DNA of 64,000 nucleotides, taken from NCBI GenBank assembly GCA_004194705.1, contig SADC01001306.1:558001-622000 (forward strand). Reading direction: 5' to 3'. Made by a program: the position numbers and the translations under genes. The DNA comes from Ditylenchus dipsaci (lineage: Eukaryota; Nematoda; Chromadorea; Rhabditida; Anguinidae). The notes below the pieces were generated by a model, which saw only the letters and a list, made by a program, of their open reading frames with translations, did no database searches and was not told the origin of the DNA. Below, in pieces: positions 13,301 through 25,300 of the stretch. The first letter of the stretch is position 1. Each line of letters starts with the position of its first letter.

Positions 13301-16300
13301 AAAAGTTATTAAAAAATAATTTTAGATCCCAATCCTACTTGAAGCCAGTCTACAGCACATAAAAATTCCTGTTACTGAAGATCTGAAATCATAGGATGAA
13401 ATTAGTAGATCATTAGAATATACAAAACAAATTTACTGAGCACATGAAAAGCCTTGAGGACAAGTCATCTGAAATTTAACAGACTTAAGAGTGTGGTATA
13501 TGATTCAGGGACTCACATCCAGCGAATCCTGGCAAAAGTGACGAGCTCCCTTTGGGTCTTCGTAAGCACCTTAGAATTAGCTTTTGAAAATTAAATTGGC
13601 AGGAGTAAACTATTTGGGTAGTCCAAAAGTGCGTTTTTAAGGTATAAGTATTTTTTAGGCCGTTTAAACGATAGAAATGGCCCAAAAAAGTATGGCAAAG
13701 ACATTTTTCGAAAAAAAAATGTCGACTGCCTTGTTCCACCGTGGTTTTCGGTTTATTTTGCCTTGGTCCACCTATGGTTTTGGTCATTTTTTTCGTATTT
13801 TACTCCGTTTTGGTCACTGAAGCTATGCAAAAAAGGTTCTTTATGCCTTTTTAGTCATGAGTCTTGCTCGGAATCATGTCTAAGGTAAGTGAGTGCGCGC
13901 ATCTCTAACTCTCAAGCCACCTGCGCACCCGTCGGGGCGCAGGTGGCTTGGAGTTGAGATGCGCACACCCAGATACCTTAGACACAAATCACTCGAAAGT
14001 GGCTCTGGATGCATAAAAAAGCATGTTTACCAGAGTTTCTTTATGCGGTAGGCCCCAGTTAACAGAACAATGTTTAAATTCCATCTTTTTAAGTCGAAAA
14101 ATGACCAAAAACCATAGGGGGACCAAGGCGAAAATTGACCAAAAACCACAGGGTGGACTAAAGCAATCGAATTTTTTTTTCGAAAAATGTCCTTTTTTGG
14201 CAGTTTCTATTGTTTAAACAGCCTAAAAAATACTTAGACCTTGAAAAACGCACATTTGGGTTACCCCAAATAGTGCACTTTAGCCACTAAATTTATTATT
14301 TTCGAACTTACTCCACCCAGTGGGACATGACAACTCCTCCACAGGTGGACGGAATGTGACTGAAGGTGGAATTGGTGGCTGTATTTGATCCGACGGCTCG
14401 AAGGGAGTGATTGAAGGGAAAGGAGTGACAGCAGGAGAAGAATCTCGAAGGCAACACACACTGACGCTCTTCTGGTTGGAAAAAGAGCAATCATAACCTG
14501 CAATTTTTAAATCAATCAGTTAGAAAAATATTGTTACAAAATCAGTTTTTTTATTTTCATGCACTTTTGAGGACAGGGCACAGGTTACTTTGGGAAGGAG
14601 AAAGATGTGCCATTTTAGATTGTGCCAAATCAATTTGTTCCTTTTCACTTTGTGGAAATTGAGTTTGTGCCCTTGCAGTTTGTAACATTTCAAATTATGC
14701 CAGTTCAAATAGTGCCAAATACATTTCGTGCCAAGACTTTGGGTGATTTTCCCCTCAAATGAATTGGCACAATTTGAAAAGGGCACAAACTGAAGGGGCC
14801 AAACTGAAATTTGCACAAAGTGAAAAGGCGCAAATTGATATCCTTGCTCTTATAAATGTTTAGTCTTATTTCAAATGATCGGAGACTCCCCTTTTCAGAA
14901 GTTTTTTTGGAAAGATGAAGTACTTTATTTGAGGTTGTTTGTTTCACTTTTATTTATATGGTTCTTCTTAAGTTACCCCCATACTCAAAATCAATTTGTC
15001 AAAAAAAAATTGCCACGCATCCCTTAGGGGTAGATGGTCTTATAGGGTATTTTAAGGTCATTTTTTGCTGATTTACCACATTTTTCTTGCTGAAGCTGGG
15101 CAAAAAGACTCTCTTAATGCACTTCGGAATTATGTCTCCGGTAAGTCTGTGCGCGCATCTCTAACCAACCGACACCCTGCACTACCTTTTTTGGGCTTGT
15201 ACAGGATGTCCGGAAATTACGCGCACGTCAAAAAAAAATTGTGTAAGTAGCTCCTTGCCTGGTCGATTTCCGTTTTTGGGACTCTGGCTCGCGGAAATCT
15301 CCGACATTGTGGGTTTTTTGATAATGACGAACTCAGACAACCCGGAAATAAACACCGAAGTTCGTACTTCATTTTATTTGAGAATTGATAACCAATTTTT
15401 AATAATAGTACAAGTTATTCAAAATGATTTCCTCGAGCTTCAATGCACTCTCTGATTCTGTTTGGAAAGTTATCGATGCTTCTGTTGATAAGTCTTTGAT
15501 CCAGATTCTCCCAAGCTTTTGTGAGAGCCACCTTTAGGGATTCCACAGATTCATGACGCTCTCGACATACTTTGGTTTCCAACACTGACCAGATACAGTA
15601 ATCCAACGGGTTTAGGTCAAAAGATCGAGGCGGAAACTCCTTCTTTGTGATAAAGTTTGGGACATTCCTTCTTAACCAGTCTTGCGTATCGTTTGCGGTA
15701 TGAAAGGGGACCCGTCCTAAAATTCTCGTAGAAAGAAGAAAAAAAATACGAAAAAAATTGAAACCTGCTGGAACACCCATTGACGATGATTAGGCACGTT
15801 GATTCTAGCCCAAATTCGCACCGTTTCACGCAGAATTCTTTGTCGGTAATAACCCTTAATAAATTCAATGAAAATGAGAACAAGCAAAGGACCCTAGCAA
15901 CAACCCATCAAATCTGCAGTTTGGATAATAATAACAAGAGAAAGCTTGGCATTATAGCAAACCCCCGCCTATACCATCACTTGTTTGGGTGCTGCTCGTG
16001 TCCCATGACCACATCCTCAATGGGCGGTAACTCTGTTATCTATAAGCGATTATTCTCCCTGTTATGCGCTTGCTCAATAGTGAAGATCTTTAATCTGAGA
16101 AGCGAATTTTACGGTGACGACTTCACGGAAACCTAGAATCAGAGAGTAACATTATGCTATCGGATAATCTCGAAATCTCTCAGATAATCCAACCTTTGCT
16201 TCATTGCAGTGCATCGAATAAGGCGCTTCTCAATGTGACTTCGACCTAGCTCTTGGTGAGACTTCAACTTGTACAGGAACAGATTAAGATCCTCTTTTAG

Positions 16301-19300
16301 CAGATCGTGCGTTGAAGTTTTTAAGATACCCAGCTTCCGTGCTAATTCGTGTATGTAATTGATCTTGCTAGAAGGACTTTCGGCGATTAAATCGGCAGCT
16401 TGAACCTAAAAATAAAAAAAATATAAAAGAGAACTTAAAAGAAAACAAAGCGAAACCTGGTGTGCTTCATCTCTCGCCGTCTTGTTTCTTCCTTGGCCGA
16501 TTCGGTTCTTGTTTCCACCCGTTTCTTCGTATCGACGAGCAGCATTTCGGACTGTTCTTGCTTTGACTCGGAACAGTTGGGCAATTTGACCGACCCGTGC
16601 GCACCTTGTTTGAAAATAGACGAAAGAAGAGCGCAATTTCTGCCTTTTAATCACAGCCATTATCTGAAGGACAAGCTCGTTAAAAGACAGATGGACAATG
16701 CAGACAGTATAGAATAATAAAAATCAAGCGCCATAACGTATTTGAACAATAGAAAAAATAAATATACGCGTAATTTCCGGACACCCTGTAGTTGAGATGC
16801 GCACACCCACATACCTGAGACACAAATCACTCGAAAAGGACTCTGGATGCATGAAAAAAGCATGCACACCAGAGTTTTTTAAGCGGTAGGCCCCAGAAAG
16901 TTAAACCATGTTTCAAATATATCATTTTTACCTAAATTTTGCTTGAAGGGGCATGCCTACGCTAATAAGAGGTGGTGCCCAGGAATTCAAAAATTTTTTC
17001 TAATCATTGAACTTTTGTACGGATTTTTCAACTTGATTTCTAACGAAACCATACCTAAAATTAAATTCTAGGCCTTGTTTTGTTAGGAACCGAGTTGAAA
17101 ATTCCGTACAGAAGTTCAATGATTAGTAAAAAAATTGAATTCCCGGGCACCACCTCTTATTAGCGTGGGCATGCCCCTTTAAAAGAGCCTTAATTTCCGG
17201 TGAAAAATAGGTTAATAATTTTTTTGTAGCAAAAATACTTTTTTTTGTGGCAAATTTTTAATTTTGCTTGATTTTTCGTTTTTTCTCAAAAGTGATAACA
17301 CCTTCATGTAGCTCTACTCTTCTATTTTCTAATGAGGTATCGTTTCATCGGCTCTAGGTAAATTCATCCTCGGTAAATTCATCCTCGGTAAATTCATCCT
17401 CGGTAAATTCATCCTCCGGTAAATTCATCCTCCGGTAAATTCATCCTCCGGTAAATTCATCCTCTAATTTTGTCTTGACAGGAATATTGGGTAAAAATAT
17501 TTGTTTGTTATTTCAACGGTCCTCATCTACCTGCAGTAGCACCAGTCCACCCCAAGTGGCTCAGATTTACCTTCAATGATCATGATCTTCTCTCAATGGT
17601 AAAGATGCAACCTTTAAGGTTCAGATATACCCTTTATAGTTTATATCCTCTCTAAATAGTCCAGGTCGACCTACAATAGTACCGGAGTGGGTAGGTCGTG
17701 ACGTACCTAGGTATGGGTAGGTGAGCAGGTGCCTGAGTAGATAAGCCAGGAGAGTAAGTAGTAAAAACTTTTAGGGTATTTTAGGGCTCTTTTTTGGGTG
17801 ATTTATCACATTTTTCTTGCTGGAGCTGGGCAAAAAGACTCTCTAAATGCATTTTTGATCAAGAATCTTGCTCGGAATTTTGTCTAAGGTATGTGTGTGC
17901 GCGCATCTCTAACCAACCAAGCCCCTGCGCCCCCGAAGGGGGCGCAGGGCTTGGTTACTTGGGTTGAGATGCGCACACACACATACCTGAGACACAAATC
18001 ACTCGAAAATGACTCTAGATGCATAAAAACATATGCATACCAGATTTTTTTTTTATGCGGTAGGCCCCAGAAAGTAAAAACCTGTTCAAAATCTATCATT
18101 TTTACCTAGATTTTGCCTAAAAGGGTTTAAATTTGGTCAAAAATGCCCTAAAAGACCGACTACTCCCAAGGGGTGCGTGGCAAATTTTTCGTGTATGCCA
18201 TAACTGGGGCTCCTGCAAGTCAAATCGCTGTTTTAGTATTATTAAACCGTGTTCAGGATACGATTCTGGATATGTTACAATGATTTTTACTTACTTTAAT
18301 CCAAATCCAAAATTGGAGTTTTGATGTGGATACCATCTGGGGAAGTGCCAGAGGGTTCTACTACCTACCCTCAGGCTTACTATTCTTATAAAAAACTATT
18401 TTATGAATGTTGATCAAGAAAAAATGATGTTTGTTACCACCAGGACTGGAACTTGTAACTTTAAAGATTTGGAGGGACATGTGTAGAATACATGTTTGAG
18501 TTCGTTCTAATGTACACTGGCCCATTCTGCGCCTAAGCACAAAAAGTGGGCTACTGTAGTCACTACAGTGTAGTGTGGAGATGATCCAGAGTCCTGCTCC
18601 CCGAAAAAAAATTCAAAAAGTATGATAATGAAAATTATTCCTGTCAAGACAAAATTAGAGGATGAATTTACCGGAGGATGAATTTACCGGAGGATGAATT
18701 ACCAGAGGATGAATTTACCGAGGATGAATTTACCGAGGATGAATTTACCGAGGATGAATTTACCGCCGCCCCGTTTCATCAAACGTCTTTGCAAAATTTA
18801 GTACAAAAAATTAAAAGTATGAAGCAAATTATTTTTTATTCGCTTCATACTTTTTAATTTTTTGCACTTAATTTTGCAAAGACGTTTGATGAAACAATAC
18901 CTAATTAGAAACTAGAAGAGTAGGGCTACATGATGGTGTTATCACTTTTGTGAAAAGACGAAAAATTTCAATATAATCAGGCAAAATGAAAATTTGCCAC
19001 AACAAAGAGTACATTTGCCACAAAAACAGTATTTTTGCTACAAAAAAATGATTAACCTAAAAAAATATCTTAAAAGACCATCTGCCTTCAAGGGTAAAGG
19101 GCAATTTTTGACAAAATTTAATTTTTTTATTAGAAAGTTTTTAGAAATGCTTCTAGTATAGTGTTGTGCAGAAGTATAGTGTTGTGTTCGGGAGGTGATT
19201 TTGGTCACTTCTCGAAAATCCGAGTATGGGGACTAAAGAAGTGCCATTCATATTTGGAGTGAGTAAAACCACGTTTTTTTATCTTTAAACCACACCATTA

Positions 19301-22300
19301 GGACAGTTGCTGGGATAGGTCAACACATTGCAGGTGTACGTCTTTCCTGAAAAAAAATGGAAAGCTGGTTTGGTTAAAGCTGGTTCAGAGCTCACCAATT
19401 TCTTGAATATAAGTCTCACGTCCATCGGCACAAAGAGCAGTAGTCCCTGGTTGGCCACAGCAAACATAGGTGCGAAGTATTTGGGAGAACTGACAGGTAT
19501 AGGATGGCTAAAAATGTTTTTGACTGCAATTAGAGAATCCTATGCTGACATACATTACTGCAAGTGGCTCCGGGACCTGAACTTGGAATTGTAAAAAGTT
19601 AGAAAATTGCAAAATTGTGATACTTGGGCAGGTTTCTGGCTGACCACCGGCTCTAAGCAGGGCATGCTGACCGAAAGGACAAACACGAGGAGGTTCTGTA
19701 GATTTGCAGCACAGGAAAACATTTGGTCTGTTTTGGGCTTGAAGGCATTTTGCCTGAAATATTTGGATTAAGATTCCAGTCATGTGTATCACAATAAAAA
19801 ATACAGACATCAGCGGGACACACCTAAAAGCAGATTTTAGTAATTTATTTTGATCAGTGGTGGTCACAGTCCTTGATGCTAAAGGTGCTGTCTAGGCTTG
19901 ATCGCCCGGGATAATAATCCCGAAACGGGATTCGTGTTTTTTTAGCACGGAATCATGTTTCTTTCCTGGCGAACTTTATTTTATTCGACGCGCAAGTCTC
20001 CCCAATATCTTTTAAGTGGTTGTGCATGTATAGCGAATGCGCACATTCGAATCAAATGTCTATGACAACGTCTAAAAACCGACCGGGATTTGCAAAAACG
20101 GGATAATAATCCCAAAACGGTTTCGTGTTTTTTAGCACAAAATCATGCTTCTTTTCTGCCGATCTTTTTTTCAATCGAAGCGAAAATCTCTCCTCTATCT
20201 TTTGACATATTATGAGTCAATATAACTTAGATAGAAGAGATAGATAATTGAGGTTGAATAAATGCTGTGAAAATCCCGGGATCAAGCCTAATGCTGTCGA
20301 CTTTTTTCAATCCTTTTGTGATCAAAAACCAATTTTTTCAAATAAGTTTAGTTTATGTTTGATATACTTAACGACGGATTGCAATTTAAGCTACCTCGCG
20401 CATTAAACAACTTATAAATAATGTAACAAAAGTGTACAAAATGTCAAGAAAATTGCAAGTTGATCAAGGTCGCGATCTAGATACTTGGTGGTCAAAAATT
20501 TAAAATATTTAGAAAAAAACTTTTTTGGTAAATCTTTATCTGCAATTTATTCCTACAATTTTTCATGCAAATTGTTGTACTTCCTAAAAAAGAGCTCTTA
20601 TGTATCTTTACTACAGTCTTCGATTTTTTCCCTGGGAAAATTGATGGGCAAGCAGCTACCTACCCCCTTTCCAGGCTCCCTGTACAGATTATTTCAAGAA
20701 ATGTGATCACTCTTTCATATAACACGCCTCGTTTTACACTATTTGAGTTTTTTGTTAAAATAGATATATATATATAAAATAGAGGTTTCAAGATTTTCAT
20801 GCCCCGCCAGGCATTTGATGTCAGGGCCAAAAGTTGGGATTAAATGTCTTTTTGGCCGAGGCACTTGGGGGGGGGGGTGGGGGTTGTGCACTTAGGGGGG
20901 GGGATGCACTTGGGGGTCTGTCCCCGAAACATACACTGACTCAGCTAATGTCTCGAGACATACACTGACTCAGAAAATGTCCCGAGACATTCACTTACTC
21001 AGAAAATGTCTTGAGACATCTTCTGACTCAGCAAATGCTCTGATTTATAAAAGTAGGTCCGATTCTGTTAATTGGTAAAGATTTTGAGATGCGCCTCTAT
21101 AACGGAGCAGGATCTATCAATCTATCGATTTTGACTTATTTTGTCTTGCTGATAGGGCACTTAATGCAAAGTTGATGAGTCAATCAAATATGCACCACTC
21201 GTAGTACACAATCAGAGCACTTTTACGGTTGGTTTTGTCCCGACGGGTTGTTTCTTGCCAAACTGAAAAGCTGACCGAATTTGGATATTTTTCAGGGCAT
21301 AATCTGAGATGTCTTGTCTAAAAAGTGTGGACCGGTAAAATACTACATTTTCACCCCTATTCTCACTCAAAACTCAAATAGTGTAAAACGAGGCGTGTTA
21401 TATGTTTCAAATTCTGTAGACGCAGATCGACTCAGAATTCGATAAGATTTTTTTCGGTATATATGGTCTAACACATGATTTTTGCTTGGTCCTCCTGCGG
21501 TTTGGAGCTTGCCTGTCCAGTAGCCATCTACAAACCAGGACCCTAACCACGGGGTTACCAATCAAGATCGTGTTTTTGACATTATATACTGAAAAAATTC
21601 TCATCAAATTCTGAGTCAATCTGCATTAAAGGACCATAGTTTTTGCGCGCAGAGGGTGTGCAAAGTTTGAATTGGCGGGGACACTTCTCGTTCGTCCCAA
21701 ACTTTACTCTTTGGAGTCGTTCGCCATAACTCCAAAGAGTACAGTTCGAGACGAAAGAGAAGTGTCCCCCGCCAATTCAAATTTTGCACATGCCACTGCG
21801 CGCAAAAACCATGGTCCTTTAAAAAAGGTATGTTTCCAAAATCATAAAAAAATTAGGGTACTTCTATGGTGGGTCCCTCACCTATTTTTTAAAAATCACC
21901 TCAAATCACCTCCTAAACTATTTTTCAATAAAAAAAAAAAGAAACAATTCAAATTTCTTTCATGACAAAAACATTCAAATTTTGAAAACCAAAGATTTTT
22001 TGTCTTGAGAAACAGTGTTTTTAGAATTCCAAGAGCAGTTTCATAAGCAAATCGACCGCGCTAAATACGAATCCGGTGTCAGAATAATCAGTTCGCCCAG
22101 AGCTCCGTTTATTGTTCTATCTTTGGGCGAATAAAAAATATAGCTTATAACCATGGCAAAAAAGTAATCACAAAAATTCCCTTATCCAAAAATAACACAT
22201 AATTTCAAACTAAATTTATTTCGCGTTATACTTTACAAAACAAAAAGTTAAATGTGCGTTAGGAAGCGCATTTTTCCTCTTCAAAATGAGTTATACTGTA

Positions 22301-25300
22301 TTTCTTCTTATAGCTCCCGGTCTCGGCGCTACTACACTTTAAGGTCATCAAAAGCGTGATTTTTTTGGAATCATATTAGAACTTACGTTGTTATTTGTAT
22401 TCTAGTGGACTAAATCAAACAAAGTTAATACACGAGAGGATGCCAGAAGGTGTGGCTACATTTTGAATATAAAGTTTAATATGACCTGGCCTGTAAAATA
22501 CGCAGAAAAAACCGAAACCCTGAAAAAAATGTCCAACATTTCAGAATTTTTTGAAAATTTTCAGAACACACAATTTTGTACACAAAACATAGCCCTACTT
22601 TCTGGCGTCTTTTGAAGGATTACTTGCATATAATAAATAGCTCTGAAATATCGATAAAAACGTAAGTTCTAAAAGGTTTCCGAAAATTCACGCTGTTGAT
22701 GACCTTAAAGTGTGGTAGCGCCCAAGTGGATAGCAAATCGCAATCACCGTCCTGCCATAATGGATCTGTACTTGGAATGGATCTGCCTAGCATGGAAATC
22801 GCTGCCGAAGGAGTTGATTGCTAGGTCGTTTAAAGTACATTTTCTTCAGTTGTTCGTAATTAAAGCTTTGGCTTTTTGATCGCGGTAAAAAACCGCTTTT
22901 TGAATTTATAGGAGTATCGCATTCCTCTTATTGCCGCCCCCCTCTAATTGCCAGCCCCCCCCTAACTTCAAGTGATCTGAAATTTCTGTTTTCATTTACT
23001 GCTTGAGCTGTCTAAAAAGGGCCTGCGAGGGACTTCAAAAATCTAACAGGCACTTTTCACACACCTCAAACAGTAAATTAAAACATGAGTTTTGAACCAA
23101 TTGAAGTTTGAAAAAACTGCACTCTTCTAATTTCCGCCCCGGGACGGCAATTAGAGGAAATACGGTAAGTTATTCTGAATTAGCATGAGCCTGGAATAGG
23201 CAATTTTGCAGTTCTTTTTTTGGAACTGTCATGTATTGAAGTCGTTTTATTTTGGAGTCGAAAATTTTTGGAGTAAAAGGCACAGCTAGAGTAACCACCA
23301 TGAAAAGTTGTTAGAGTAAGTATCGAAACCGCGGTCAAAAAGCCAAAAAAAGTGGCTTTTTCCTAGCTTTTTATCCGCAGTCAATAAGTCAGAAAGTGGC
23401 TTTTCGTCCTATCGCCGTCTATCGAAGGTACCAGTTTATTGGAGTGCTAGTTTAACGAGGGTAGAATGCAATGCAAAACTTTTGATAAAATTCCAAATTC
23501 ATAATTTTACAAAATGCTTAAAAATGTTTGTTTTTATCTTTCTACGCAGAAACAATTAGTTTAGGTGGGACCAACTATAGAAGTACCAAAAATTATTAGA
23601 AAAAACAGTTTTTGATCATCATGAAAAAATCAATCAGACCAAGGAGTGTGACCAGTGGTTAGTTTTATTACATTAAAATCAGACAGAGAGCAGTGAATCT
23701 GAAAGCGAAAAAAATTTGTTTTGATTCTCAAGCTTTATCAAAGCCGTCCAACCTGATTGCCGGTGTAAATGTCTAAACTGGGGAGAATCCGGAAGGACAT
23801 GCCTAAAATTTCACAAAGTTTATCTTTCCAGTTTAAATAATTTTGGCGGAACAACCGTGTATGAAGGGGTCGAGCAACACACATAGACGCCCTAAACTAC
23901 TCAATTTTATCCGCTCTATGAAATTCACATGTAACTCACTGGCTGACCAAGGATTGTTGACATGAAAACCCGGCTGAAACTCACAATGAATATGAAGACA
24001 TAAATTAAATTGACTAGAATGTCGAGAAAGAAAAGGCTGAATACCTGGACAGGGTGCTTGTTGGCTGAAACAGAGAGAAAAATAGATCCCTTTTGAACTC
24101 TGTTAAAAAAATTTCTTACGTAGGAGAACAATATTTGGCTCGGCCACCGTCCTGCAATTAGGCAAACAATTTTTTAGCATAAAAATAAATGTAAAGTGAC
24201 TACCGCGTACAAATATTGCTGATTGGGACAAATAAGCCGGTTGACAGTAGTTCGAGAGCAACAAAGTTTTATTTCTGGATCATTGACTGCTGGTACACAA
24301 ATGTAACTAGAATTGGATGGATGTAACCTCATCTACTTTTGAAAATAAAAAAAAACGCACCCTTCTCTGCAACTGTTTGGTGTCAGCAAATCTAAAAAAG
24401 ACAGTGAGTACATTGTCAACTCTTTTAGATGGTCAAAAAGTTGACTTTTACCCATTCTGTTAAAAATCAATGTTTTTCATAAACTGTTTTTATTGTACAG
24501 AGGGCATCCTTTTGCCGGGATTTGTTTTGATCATATCTTTTTTAATTTATTGTGTGTTGACGAGATCTTTTTTTATCAATAGATGAGAAGTTAGGCAATA
24601 AATGACACCAAAATCGGCTACCAGACAATTTCTAATATTTTTAGAATTTGTCGCGCGACATTTTCTAATATTTTTCGGTAAATTCGGTTGTTTTGTCCCG
24701 AATTTACCGAAAAATATTAGAAAATGTCGCGCGACAAATTCTAAAAATATTAGAAATTGTCTGGTAGCCCCAAATCATATAACAAGAGTTTATTAAAACA
24801 CATACAAAACCAATCAACAAAAAATCAACAAATTTTATTCAATATTTCCGTATGCTTGTTTGGCAATTTGTCATTAAACTTTGATGCATCGTGCAGTCGA
24901 CAACCGTGACTGTTAACTGCTTGTTGTAACATGTCTAGAGGAAGCTCTTTAAAAGCACACACAATTCTTTCCTAATTCATTGAAATTAGCAGGCTGAGCT
25001 CGGTTCGCTCAATCCCTCATTCATCCCTAAAGAAAGAAGGGGCACGGCGTCAGACCAGGCGAATATGGAAATTACAGAGACGGTTTGTCTGCTGAAGATC
25101 TCCCAATCCATCGTAATGGAGACTTCCTGTTACGCCCGTCAAAGAGGTGGAGATGTTAAAGGGCCATTGCCGTCCCCGACAACAGATGTCCCCCGCCAAT
25201 TCAAATTTTTTTCTGAATCATTCAAATTCTGTTCGAATTTTTCAACTTGGTTTCTAACAAAACTATACCTAAAATTAAATTTTAGGCCTTGTTTTGTGTT

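Larger units (their letters stand above)
17205..19066. repeat. outer palindromic element split by element copy A
   Basis: The left flank (ttgtagcaaaaatac, then aaaagtgataacacc) and right flank (ggtgttatcacttttg, then gtatttttgctac) are inverted copies. They must once have been one palindrome of roughly 440 bases, now opened by the 1.4 kb insertion at 17350-18772. Confidence 0.75.
20291..23820. other. repeat-filled intron of the Cys-module gene
   Basis: No exon was recognised between the - strand exons near 23835 and 19753. The stretch contains the foldbacks at 20716, 22325 and 22910, a TTAA MITE at 21626, G-rich runs near 20868-20905, and a tRNA-like stretch on the - strand near 21478-21560 (taaccccgtggttagggtcc). 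Confidence 0.6.

Noticed and set aside
15780..16136. 118-codon open frame on the + strand
   Set aside because: It is antisense to the transposase remnant of the Tc1/mariner element.
17355..17466. Short direct repeats that could suggest a CRISPR array or telomere-like tract
   Set aside because: Units abut without unique spacers, are mirrored at the other end of the same element, and the DNA is eukaryotic.
24602..24796. 64-codon open frame with mirrored NIRK / LIFF segments
   Set aside because: It is the translation of the near-perfect hairpin; both arms give open frames by symmetry.
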